Assembly: GCA_963920635.1 (NCBI GenBank) | Contig: OY987301.1 | Coordinates: forward strand, 48,731,414 to 48,795,413 | From: Pseudeuparius sepicola | Taxonomy: Eukaryota > Arthropoda > Insecta > Coleoptera > Anthribidae | DNA: 64,000 bases | Direction: 5' to 3' | Shown: piece by piece, positions 24,226-34,763 of the stretch | How the letters are laid out: every line of letters starts with the position of its first letter | Position numbering within the stretch: the stretch's first letter is position 1 | Made by a program: the position numbers and the translations under genes | Notes under the pieces: model-generated | The model's input: the letters and a program-made list of their open reading frames with translations, nothing else | Told to the model about the DNA's origin: nothing | Databases searched by the model: none

Positions 24226-25366
24226 TGTTGATAATGTTGACCCTAACGAAACTATTATCGAAACCACTGAACAAATTTCCTACGATTTAAGAGATATATT
24301 TAGGCTAATACCAGAATATGACGGCGATTCAGTTGCTTAATACTTTCCTCAATGCTTGCAATACGGCATAAGATATCTGTACAGAAGATCAAGTTACCTT
24401 CCTCGTAATAAAAATAAAAAATCAACTTCGCGCCTAGCTGATTAACAGTCGGGATATTAACGAATGGCCGGATATTTCCAATCTATTACAAGTCCACTTT
24501 GGCGACCCGAGAGACCTAAATTCTTTAATTCAAGATCTTCAGAGGCTCAGGCAACTCCCGCAAGAAAGTCCCTTAACTTTTTGTAATAAAATAATAAATT
24601 TAGATTCCAAAATGCAATCGGCTATTTCAAAACAAAACTTGACGCGAGCGCAAAAGCAAGCCCAAGTCCAATTAATAGAAGATATTACTCTAAACACTCT
24701 ATTAACTGGACTAGAACCAAAAATAGGCCAGATCATTCGAGCTAGTAATCCAACTAACATGGTAGATGCAGTGGCTAGAATTAAAAGGGAGATGCAATTA
24801 TCATATTTCGAAAACCAAAGATTTTCTTTACCACAAAACCCAAACCCGAGACCTACACAAAGATTTGCACAACAAACACTGAGTAAAGTTTGTAACTTTG
24901 TAAAAAGACAGGACACTTGATTGACGAATGCCGTACTAGACAATATAACAATTCGCAAAGACAGACTAATTTTTATGCTCAAAATAACCCTCCAGGACCA
25001 TCTCGTCCTAATTTTTCAAATTACCCTAGACAAAACCAGAACTATAACTCTCCTAGACAAAACAATTTTAAATTTCCAAGACAAAATAATTATAATCCTC
25101 CTAGACAAAATAGTACTTACCATCCTAGACAAAATTCCTATAACGAAAGACCATCCACCAGTAACAGCGACAATAATTACCGGAGTAATAACTACCCACA
25201 AAGGACAAACTACGTATCAACGACACATAGACCAACTCCTTCCACGTCAAGAACTATTCCCAACGACAGACGAGAACCCATAAATTTTCCTCGACAAGCC
25301 TCGGACCGGAATTTAGAGAAAACTTTTGAGAACTTATCGATAAACCGAAATACCCAATTGATCTAA
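24226..25366 (+). pseudogene. gag: gag relic of the LTR element
   Basis: The capsid-like part is spread over several frames: DNVDPNETIIETTEQI near 24226, then a stop and shifts. From about 24490 it includes HFGDPRDLNSLIQDLQRLRQ and KIGQIIRASNPTNMVDA (24612-24920). A zinc-knuckle-like region (CNF.. then LIDECRTRQ) at about 24889-24933 is split by a frameshift. The next frame (24917-25366) is a low-complexity, Asn/Pro/Arg-rich tail with five PRQN repeats. The layout fits an errantivirus-like Gag, which forms the particle core and binds RNA. Stops and shifts make this copy non-functional. Confidence 0.75.
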
Positions 25367-28300
25367 GTGTTTACGTCGTACCTAAAGAACAATTTGTTTA
25401 TATTAAAAGTACAAATCAAAATTATAAACTTCTTATAGATTCGGGAGCATCAATTTCTATTATTAAACCTCATGTAGCCCAAAATTATCAGAATATTCTG
25501 ACCAGGAAAATATAACAATAAAAGGAATATCGAATGACGAACATTTAATAACCCAATCAGTTATTATCCCTATGAGTGAAATGGAGGAAATGACTTTCTT
25601 ATGAGATTTGACGCAGATATTAGTTATGGAAGACGAAAACTTATTACAAATTACGCTGAAATCCCTCTATATTTTACTACTGACGAAAATAAAACAACCG
25701 AACAAAAGATTTCTCCAGATATAAATGCTGTAACAATCGAACCAAGAGTTGAGAAAATATGTAAACTAACTACTTCAAAATTCGCAGACGTCGATGCAAT
25801 TGTACTCGGACAAGAAATAAATAAAGTCTATCTCCCAAATGCGCTCGTTCATATAAACGAAAAAGGTGCATTTTTAACCATTATCCTAAATATTAATGAA
25901 ACTGAACAAACTGTCAAATTTAATGATATTAAGATAGAACCGTGCGACGAAACCGAGATACCAATAGAAAATGTTGAACCTAATTTTCCTTATCAAAAAT
26001 TTAATTAAGAAACTGATGAAGAGTTCAAGAATTTCAAAAAATCAAAACATTTTATGCCAGATACAATTAAAGAAATAAAGGTAGATTTATTTTTAATGCC
26101 AGAAAAATATTCTATAGGACACTGTGTTTCGGATGATTTCAAGATGAATGCCGGAATAGCTAAAATATTTAAACAAACATTTGGTAATGTTTCCGAACTT
26201 TTCAACCAAAATAAAAAGGTAGGACAAGTAGCTATGTTAAGAGATAATGATAGACTTCTATACTATTTAATTACGAAAAACATTTTAACGATAAACCAAA
26301 CTACGATGCTTTATGGGTTACACTAAAGGATTTACGAGAAAAAATTCTTGCTGATGATGTCAAATGGTTAGCGCTTCCGAAAATTGCTTGTGGATTGGAT
26401 AAATTAAAATGGTCTAAAATAAAACGAATGATAAACTTTTTATTTCAATCAGTGCCATGTGAAGTAATAATTTGTGATTTTGATCCCTTACCTAATAATT
26501 CTATTCCAATTCTAAATAGTAACGAAATTAATCCAGAAAATGAAATACGGAATCAGTTAAGGTTAGGACATTTAAATCAAGAAGAAAAACAGTTAATTTC
26601 TGATCTTTGTTTAGAATATTCTGACATTTTCTACCTCGAAGGAGATAGATTGACCTTTACTAATCAAATATCAAATAAAACATCAGATCGACACTAATAA
26701 TGCAAAACCTGTATACACAAAATCCTATAGATATCCTCACATTCACAAAACAGAAGTTAAAAGACAAATCTCGGAAATGTTAGATCAAGGAATAATAAAA
26801 CCTTCAATTAGTCCATGGAGTTCCCCCGTTTGGGTGGTACCAAAGAAAATGGATGCCAGTAATAAACAAAAATGGCGAGTTGTGATAAATTATAGCCAAT
26901 TAAACGAGCTCACAATAGACGATAAATACCCATTACCGAATATAACTGATCTCTTAGACCAACTAGGTAGGTGTCAATACTTTTATTTATTTATTTATTT
27001 ATTTATCGACGGCAGTGCCATTTTTGAACAATTTAAAAAATCTTAAAAAATCTTTTGTACATAAATAGAATTTCACTAGCTTAAAATCACATTACAGTTA
27101 CTGTAAAATCACAGAGAACATTTTAAAACAGACATAAACCTATTTAAACTATAATCGAACAGATCAACACCCGCAACACTACTCAGTTGATTGGCACCTT
27201 CGAGAATACGCACGATAGGATCATTCATGCCATAGTTAGTTGGGTGAAATGGAACATTGAAGGTCCTAACGTTTCTACCCCTTTTAACACCAATATTGAA
27301 GGGAATCAACTCAAGCAGCTCAGGACACTTTATTTCATTATTAATCAATTTATGAAGAAAACACAGATCGACAATCTTCCTTCCTGTTTGTAATGTCTGC
27401 AGATTCAGCTCCAATCTTATGTCATCATACTGGTATTCACCCCTTTGATAACCACAATGGTATGCAACAACTCTCAGAAATTTCTTCTGCACCCTCTCTA
27501 ATGCTTCGATGTGTACGCGATAACCAGGGGACCAGACAACAGAACGGTATTCCAACAATGACCTTACAAAGGAACAATATAGACTTTTGAATGTCATAAT
27601 TGAAAAGTCCGCAGATATGCGCTGTATAAATCCGAGGACCTTGTATGCCCTAGTAACCACACCATCAATGTGTTCACTGAATGTCATCCTCTGATCGAAG
27701 ATGATTCCAAGATCCTTCATCTTGGTGCAAAGTGGCAACTGATTACCACCAAGGCTGTATTGAAAACTGAATGGCTCAGGCGAGCGAGTGAATATTACTT
27801 TAAAGCACTTTGATATATTGACATTCAACCCTAGATTTAGCTTCCGGATTCCACCAAATAGAAATACAAACAGAGGACCTAGAAAAAACAGCTTTCTCAG
27901 TAGAAAACGGCCATTTTGAATTTACTAGGATGCCATTCGGGCTCAAAAACGCCCCCTCGACTTTTCAAAGGGTGGTAGATAATATTTTGACAGGCATACA
28001 GAACGAACGTTGTCTAGTGTATATGGACGATATTATAATTTACTCTGCTACAATTGAAGAACATATTTCTAGAATATCTGAAGTATTCGATAGGTTACGC
28101 GTAGCGAATTTGAAAATTCAACCGGATAAGTGTGAGTTTTTGAGAAAAGAAGTAGCATACCTAGGGCATGTCGTAACTAAAGATGGCATAAAACCGAATC
28201 CTGAAAAAATTAAAGCGATAGTAAATTTTCCTCAACCGAAAAATCCAAAAGATATTAAATCCTTTTTAGGCCTAGCTGGCTACTACAGAAGATTCATACC

Positions 28301-28740
28301 AGAATTCGAGAAAATTGAAAAACCAATGACGAGCCTATTAAAGAAAGACGTTCCATTCAATTTCGATATAAATTGTGAAAATTCGTTTTCTCAACTAAAA
28401 GATATTTTAACTAAAAGTCCTATTTTAATTTACCCTAATTTTGACGAACCTTTTATAATCACTACGAACGCATCAGATCTAGGTGTAGGAGCCGTCCTGT
28501 CACAAGGAACAATAGGAAAAGATCTCCCGATAGCTTATGCTTCCAGAACCCTAAACGTGGCAGAATCAAAATACAGTACTATTGAGAAAGAACTTTTGGC
28601 AATACTCTGGGCATGTAAGACCTTTAGGCCATATATTTATGGTAGAAAGTTCAAATTAGTTACCGATCATCGTCCTTTAACCTACATATTTAATGTAAAA
28701 GATCCCGGTTCGACAAAAGGGTATCAGAACAGCATGAATT
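25367..28740 (+). pseudogene. pol: pol relic: protease, reverse transcriptase and part of RNase H, split by an insertion
   Basis: The protease active-site motif LIDSGASISIIKP is at about 25432-25470, followed by frameshifts. The linker and start of reverse transcriptase lie at 25601-27000, with the typical MLDQGIIKPSISPWSSPVW at 26777. A minus-strand non-LTR element interrupts the gene at about 26976-27838. Reverse transcriptase then continues with MPFGLKNAPSTFQRVVD (27930) and the catalytic YMDD at 28020-28031. The RNase H part has ASDLGVGAVLSQG and IEKELLAILWACKTF. The first RNase H acidic position reads TNASD instead of the usual TDASD. After VKDPGS the frame jumps by deletion toward integrase. 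Several lesions make this a pseudogene. Confidence 0.85.
26976..27838 (-). mobile_element. 5'-truncated non-LTR retrotransposon inside pol
   Basis: The minus frame 27109-27828 encodes about 239 residues: LCTKMKDLGIIFDQRMTFSE, then YCSFVRSLLEYRSVVWSPG and ERVQKKFLRVVAYH. These are typical C-terminal reverse transcriptase motifs of Jockey-like elements (BS/X type). The 3' end on the minus strand is an (AAAT)n tail at about 26983-27005. The polymerase core is missing. The element lies between two parts of the provirus reverse transcriptase, so it arrived after the provirus. I could not define a clear target duplication. Confidence 0.85.
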
Positions 28741-28948
28741 CAATGTAGGAGAAAAAGTATGGGTTAAACAGTCGCAAATCAAAAATAAATTAGCTAACAA
28801 ATTTAATGGCCCCTTCGAAATTCGAGAAATTTACAGGAATTCTGCTCTAATTTATAATCCTCTCACTGACCAAACTAGTAAGGTGAATTTTGATATGCTA
28901 AAAAGATACTACGAGAATGAAGAAAACAAAAATCAAACAGAACCTTAA
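28722..28948 (+). pseudogene. Integrase C-terminal remnant
   Basis: The frame reads NVGEKVWVKQSQ and GPFEIREIYRNSALIY, the usual C-terminal end of gypsy-type integrase, and stops at 28946-28948. The zinc-binding and catalytic integrase domains are absent. The junction with the RNase H relic near 28715-28740 marks an internal deletion, so the element could not integrate by itself. Confidence 0.75.
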
Positions 28949-29327
28949 GAAGTTCAGTAAAAATTCATTTTTCCTTTTCCTTTCAGATCATTACAATGTA
29001 TCATCAATTTAAGAGATCAACCTGAACCCAAACAGTATATAGGTCCCAAAAGAATAAAAATATCCTTAAATAAAAATCAAAGAAAAGTAAAATTTGAGAA
29101 ACCAATGAAATTTCAGAGGCAACGCGTAGTTGAAAATAATAAAATTACTATAAAATACACACCAATCAAAATGCCACCAGAACAAATCGCTCCAGAAGAT
29201 TTAGAAGCAGAAATAGATAGATTTTTAAAGGATCAACAGGAAAAAGTTCGAAAATTAAAAGAAAAAATAAGCAATTAATTCCTTCTCAATAATAAAAGTT
29301 TAAATTTTCTCTTTTCAGATTGTTACA
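28949..29327 (+). other. Region with two splice-acceptor-like sites before env
   Basis: Pyrimidine tracts ending in CAG occur at about 28986 and 29318. Each is followed by a TTACAATG-type sequence. In errantiviruses env is made from a spliced RNA, so the second site could be the env acceptor. Between them lies a Lys-rich frame of about 95 residues that ends at about 29278; its role is unknown. Confidence 0.5.
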
Positions 29328-31774
29328 ATGTGCCATGATTTTAGGAATACCCCTCGAAAATCACCAATACAAATTGGAACCAATAAAAAACACTACTATT
29401 ACGCAATATTTGATGTAAAAATCTCGAATGACAAATGGATAATTTTAACTTATAAAGATACAGCAACACTTAAAGAAAATTTTGAGAAAAATAATGTTAT
29501 AGTAGAAAATTTATATAGGTTAGCATCAGCTCCTAATAATCGAATGAAAGCCTTTAAGTCTGAAGTTGAAACTCATCTTAGCCTCTTAAAACAAATTTCA
29601 AATGATATAGAAAATAAATTTAAAGAATTAGAATTTGACGTGCCTACCAGGTCGAAACATGGTCTAGTAAATGGTATTGGAAGTATTTTTAAATTCTTGA
29701 CTGGTAACCTTGATGCTTCTGATGGACAATATTTTAATGATTGCATAGAAAAAATAAGTAAAGATGAAACTAGAATTGAAAATTTAATGAAAAATCAAAT
29801 CTCAGTAACCACATCAGTTATAAAGAATTTCAATGAAACTTTAAGAAATTTGCAGATAGACGAAGAAACATTTAACGAAGATATAGTCAAAATTGAAGAA
29901 AGTATTTATAACATTGTTGATGATTTAAGTTTTTATGAATCAAAATTACAAATTTTTGAAATCGCAGAACAACTAATGGCGTCATATTCTTTTATTGAAC
30001 TTACAATAAATAATATTTTGAACTCAATTACATTTTCTCGTTTAAATATAATGCACACTTCAATTATAACTACAAATGATTTTATTAATCAATGGCGTTA
30101 CATATCAGAAAATTTACAAAGAAATCACTTACCATTACCAGTCTCTCCAACTCTTATCTCAAATTATTTCGGAATAATTGAACTCAAAGCTTTTCAGACA
30201 GATTCAAAGGTAGTTTTCGCAATAGAAATTCCACTAACAGAGCCAGAAAATTTTATAATGTTCCGCTTATATCCTATTCCCATAAAAGACAATCAAACCC
30301 AACTGTATCATATGCTATTTCCAAATGAGAAAAAGTATATCGCAAGAAATTAAGATTCTAGTAAATTTGTTATTGTTTCTGATATAGACAAATGTAAAGA
30401 TTTACAAGACAACATAAAAATTTGTAAACATTTAATAGCAACACCTGTTGTTTCCAGTTCTGCGTGTGAAGCGCAATTATTCGCAATTCAAATTCCAAAT
30501 GCAATTACTCTCTACTTGTGAAAACATGGTCGTAGATTTTAGCGGATACAATGTTCAATTCCTACAAGAAAATGTTTGGTTAATAATAAGTATAAGCGAA
30601 ACTCCTATCACCATAAAATGTAAAGAAAACATGGTTATTTCAGATACCATTGAAAGTAACTATATTTTAACTCTAAAGGACGATTGTTTTTCATATTTTG
30701 GTGATCAGTGCCCCAACGAGGGGAGGCTGCCAGGCTTGAGGGGTTGAGTGTTCAAACCCGTCCCATTGAGAAAAAATAAAAGGAAACATATTGCGGTGAC
30801 TCAGTTAAATGGTCTTTCCTTAAAATTTCAAAAAAATTTCGCATGCATGCGGAGCATTATAATAAGCGAACACCTACTTTTAATTCCTGCTTTTAAAAAT
30901 CAATAATCATTATGAATACACAAGAAAATGGATTTCTATAGGAAGTTACCTACCTATCTATTTTACATTTGGCCCTTTGAGAGGATGTGGCAATAAATTT
31001 ATAGGCCCTAACTTATATTTTTACTTCCACATCACTCAAGGAATTCTCTCTCGGGCTTTTATGTATAAAAGAAAAAAAGAGTACCTATTTCTTACAGTTA
31101 CTGCATAGTTAAATTATTATTATTATGGTTCCACAGTTAACAATGAAAAAGCTACAATCAGTTGCGTAATATTTTTTGCGAATATTAGGTTACTTAATTT
31201 TTTTTAGTTCATTAAAAATATTTGACCTTGAAAATTTGAAAATTTTCACCTGCGGCGCAATTCTTAATAATAAAAAATGAATTTTGTCAACCAGCCCCAC
31301 CTGACAATAATTTCTGGTTGCGCCACTGTTGGTGATGGTTATATAAAATCTCAAAATCGAGAAATCTCAAATGTAAATTATAGCTTTCATCCAATTATGG
31401 TACCTTACGAATGTTGTAAAAAGTTACCAAACAATATTCAAACACAAATTCCAAAATTAAAACCCTTAAAAATAAACAACATAAATTATGAAGATTTAGA
31501 CGTTGCGAAACATAAACTTAACCAATATTCAAAACAATTAGATGACTTGATAAACGAACCTTATTCTCAAAAATACTACCCCTGGTTCACCTACTTCATA
31601 ATTGTTTTATTAATTTTATTAATCATACTGTATATATTTTGTAAATGTAAAAAGAAAGGTAGCCTTAAGGATTTTAAAATAAGAATCACTAAGGACAACC
31701 AAAATTCGAAATCTCCAAAAACAAATAAAATAGCTACTTCAAAGATTTATCCCGTCGAAAATACGATCTTTTAA
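29328..31774 (+). pseudogene. env: env relic, baculovirus F-protein-like
   Basis: The first part (29328-30353, about 341 residues) has a basic cleavage-like site followed by GLVNGIGSIFKFLTGNLDA, the fusion-region pattern shared by insect errantivirus Env and baculovirus F proteins. Helical segments follow. A stop at 30351 and a frame change come next, then a Cys-containing part at 30448-30705. A hAT-type MITE interrupts the gene at 30706-31328. The last part (31329-31774) has a hydrophobic membrane anchor (about 31578-31640) and a basic tail. In living relatives this glycoprotein sits in the envelope and mediates membrane fusion. Here the stop, frameshift and insertion make it inactive. Confidence 0.8.
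30706..31328. mobile_element. hAT-type MITE inside env (623 bp) with 8-bp target duplication
   Basis: The ends CAGTGCCCCAAC and GTTGCGCCACTG are inverted repeats with two mismatches. TTGGTGAT lies directly before (30698-30705) and after (31329-31336). CAG..CTG ends and 8-bp duplications are typical of hAT elements. No transposase is present. Confidence 0.85.
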
Positions 31775-32113
31775 AGAAAAATTAAATGAAACCATTGAAG
31801 AGGTTGAACTGAATACTAATAAAAACGTAGCTTAAGTCTAAACAAACTTGTCTCTAGTATTAAGCTGTCCTATAATTAATCAATAGGTTGCCTTATTATT
31901 ATCAATTTAGTTTATTGTTTTACATTAACCTATGTTATTACTTTATATCGTAACCAATAGCCCCATTGTCTTATCTTAGGTACCTACTATTTTATAACCT
32001 TATATTGTTCCAATTTATATCATAGTTATTGTATATTTTTTATTTCCTATTTTATATTATTGTTATAAAAAGCTGCTGCATGGCATCATCTTTTTCAATA
32101 AGGGGAAAGCAAT

Positions 32114-32492
32114 TGTTATAGTCAGAAAATACGCCAACTAATCACAGAATCTACGTCTCAAATAAATATGTTATCACGCTTCTTAAATTTCTGCAAACTT
32201 CGACTTCTTCTATTACACAGACTCCACATCCGTTCTAAGAACCTCTAGAAAAATCACGCGCTTCTGGCATTTCCCTTACTAAGCACCAAAAGACTATAAA
32301 AGCCACTGATGCCATTCTTAAACATTTATCGTTCAATCTTAGTTCTATTCTTAATTCAGTCTTGTATGTTTTTCCAACAATTTCTAAATCCAGTTCTATT
32401 ATAAAAAGTCATAAGTTTTGCAATAATTATTAAATAAAACAAAGTGAAAAAATATTTTTTAAAAAGTTATTTACTGCTCGGTCCGCGTAACA
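32114..32492 (+). repeat. 3' LTR (379 bp)
   Basis: It starts TGTTATAG and ends CGCGTAACA, matching the 5' LTR nearly throughout apart from a 14-bp deletion and scattered changes. It is preceded by a polypurine tract. The CAGGGTG-type fold-back begins 5 bp downstream. Confidence 0.9.
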
Positions 32493-32496
32493 TGTA

Positions 32497-33200
32497 CAGG
32501 GTGAGTCACATCTAAAGTCAGAGCCGAAAACACAAGGTAGAGTTCGCCAAAATAAGCACATATGCTTAATAAACATTAGCTCAAAAACCCTTGGTTCTCC
32601 ATATACAGCTTGTTGAAACTTTTCCAAATATTTTTTTAATTTCTTTCGAGCCTGTTTAGGAATTCAACAAAATTTGATACATATTATGGGTTGTCATTTT
32701 GTGCTCTGTTCAGATGAGCAGCGGCGTAGATACAAATAATTTTATTTTAAATGCCAGCCTAATCACCTTGGCACTAGTTTAAAAAATCCGAAATTGCAAA
32801 GAAACTGTACCAGAAATAAAAAAATACCAAGAGGCGCTTTTTGTTCCAAATTGAATGGGCTATCCAAAAAAGGCAAAATTTTTTGTTTTGGCACAGGACC
32901 GTACTACTTTTTTATACAATTATTTACAGTAACTATTTGTATATACGCCGCTGATCATCTGAACGGGGTCAAATTATTGCACAAAATGGCAACCGTCCAA
33001 TGAATAATGTGTACCAAATTTGGTTGGAATTCCTAAATGGGCTCGAAAGAAATTTAAAAAATGTTATTTTTGGAAAAATTTTAAAACGCTGTATATGGAG
33101 AACCAAGTGTTTTCGAGCTAATGTTTATTAAGAATATGTGCTTATTTTAGCGACTTCTACCTTGTGTCTTCGGCTCTGCCTTTAGATGTGACTCACCCTG
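32497..33200. repeat. CAGGGTG-type fold-back element (704 bp), flanked by TA
   Basis: The left end CAGGGTGAGTCACATCTAAA pairs with its complement ending at 33200. Arms of about 250 bp (32497-32755 and 32945-33200) are diverged but clear. TA flanks both sides. It directly abuts the Ginger-like element (33205) on one side and the 3' LTR on the other. There is no gene in the loop. Confidence 0.8.
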
Positions 33201-33204
33201 TATA

Positions 33205-34588
33205 TGTTACGGTTAAAGTGTAACTTGGCTAGTTTATAGACCATGGATAGTATACAAACTATCCAAATGTCTGATTATTTTGATGGAAAATCACCTTTTC
33301 ACTAAAATAGCCACGGATATTGGTTGGTTTGTATACTATCAAAGATCATAATCATGATCTTTGATACTATCCAGCTAGTTTACAAACTGTATAAGATTTG
33401 TCGCTAAAGTACACACCACAAGAAAATTACACGAATTAACCGGCGTTTTTGGCTAGTTTACAAACTATCCACAGTAGTTGGATAAAGTGTGAACTTAATA
33501 TTGCTAGTAATACATAATAACCAACTCGTTGGTTAGTATGTAAACTAATTCCCTTTGGTTAATTTGTTAGAAAGTGAGGTTATGTTTATTTATTGCAAGT
33601 GAGTGCTGTTATTGTTTACTGTGTCTTGTGAAATTTGTGTATTTTATTATTAAAAATGAATCAACAGCAACAATTTGAAAACCTACTTTTGGAAATTTAC
33701 AAGCAACAGTCGCAAAATTCGAAATTAATGAATGACAATGATTACAGTGAACTTTTACAACGTATAAGGAGAATACGCGAAACTGGACCTAACACTAGTA
33801 ACAAGAATGATTATTATGTGGTAAATAGTTATGATTTACAAAGAATCAAATCATCTTATTATGTAATCTTACATAAAAGATCTGGAAAGATTATTTTACG
33901 TTTGAGTGAATGTTATGATGCCATTAAAGCTGCCTACCAGGGAACTGGGCATGGAGGTCGTCAAACAACAGCAAAATTATTAAATGAAAAGTATTACAAC
34001 TTAACACAGGAAATGGTGAAATTATTTATTGAAACTAGCGAAAATTGTCAGTAAATGGCTCCAATAAATAATAATAATTTTGTTTGTTTGGTGGTTTCAA
34101 TGTTTTGAGTTTTATTAACAATATTTTGTTACACAAAATAAATAGTATTTTTATGTTATTTTTTATTTACTTTAAGTAGTAATTACAATGTAATATCGTA
34201 CCTAAATAAACTTTATTTTTTACAACGATTTTTTTTACTATCGAAAACTAAATTAAGCAAAGGGAATTGGATAGTTTACATATACTAACCAACGAGTTGG
34301 TTATTATGTATTACTAGCAATATTAAGTTCACACTTTATCCAACTACTGTGGATAGTTTGTAAACTAGCCAAAAACGCCGGTTAATTTGTGTAATTCTCT
34401 TGTGGTTTATACATTAGCGACAAATCTTATATATTTTGTAAACTAGCTGGATAGTATACAAACCAACCAAAATTCGTGGCTATTTTAGTGAAAAGATGAT
34501 TTTCCATCAAAATAACTAGACATTCGGATAGTTTGTATACTATCCAGCTAATCTATAAACTAGCCAAGTAAACACTTTAACCGTAACA
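33205..34588. mobile_element. Ginger-like DNA transposon (1384 bp) with about 340-bp terminal inverted repeats
   Basis: The left end TGTTACGGTTAAAGTGT matches the complement of the right end ACACTTTAACCGTAACA. The inverted arms reach to about 33560 and from about 34245. TATA lies directly outside both ends (33201-33204, 34589-34592), fitting a 4-bp target duplication as in Ginger elements, although it could also be part of the repeats. The left arm holds a short palindromic insertion (about 33337-33366) missing from the right arm. The only gene is the H2C2-like frame at 33656-34054; no integrase core is present. Confidence 0.75.
33656..34054 (+). CDS. H2C2-type integrase zinc-binding remnant protein (132 aa) of the Ginger-like element
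   Basis: The frame starts at an ATG at 33656 (MNQQQQFENLLLEIYKQQ) and ends at TAA. The C-terminal half (CYDAIKAAYQGTGHGGRQTT, then KYYNLTQEMVKLFIETSENC) matches the zinc-binding domain found before the integrase core in Ginger transposases and in host proteins derived from them (KRBA2 and SCAND3 types). In the family the pattern is His-His-Cys-Cys. Here GHGG and NCQ keep one His and one Cys, but the first His and first Cys seem replaced. The protein ends right there, so the catalytic domain is absent. The frame is open and centred between inverted repeats. It may be a DNA-binding leftover or a regulator of the family; this is inference. Confidence 0.65.
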   Translation: MNQQQQFENLLLEIYKQQSQNSKLMNDNDYSELLQRIRRIRETGPNTSNKNDYYVVNSYDLQRIKSSYYVILHKRSGKIILRLSECYDAIKAAYQGTGHGGRQTTAKLLNEKYYNLTQEMVKLFIETSENCQ

Positions 34589-34763
34589 TATACATATAAA
34601 TAATTTAGGCACAGACCTGTATCAAAGATCATATCATGATCTTTGCTTGTATATAATAGCTTAGCGAAGCAGGTCTGTGTTTATAGTCAAAAGAGGCAAG
34701 GAATTGGTAGGTAAGGATTTTTGAGATTCATATTGATGTATACTTAAAATTGTCGGGAAAACT
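34589..34763. other. Junction with palindrome, no gene
   Basis: A palindromic CAAAGATCAT..ATGATCTTTG block at about 34623-34647 matches the small insertion inside the left arm of the Ginger-like element. A fragment resembling the TAGCGAAGC repeat end follows. Confidence 0.5.

Larger units (their letters stand above)
23149..32492 (+). mobile_element. Endogenous gypsy/errantivirus-type LTR element, defective, with nested insertions
   Basis: Two near-identical LTRs (23149-23541 and 32114-32492) bound gag, pol and env relics in the usual order. Flanking 4-mers are TGCA and TGTA, consistent with a 4-bp target duplication with one later change. A purine-rich tract (AAGGGGAAAG) lies just before the 3' LTR. 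Lesions include frameshifts in gag, a non-LTR insertion in the reverse transcriptase gene, loss of most of integrase, and a hAT-type MITE in env. LTR similarity suggests a fairly recent insertion, yet the copy cannot encode a complete set of proteins. Confidence 0.9.
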
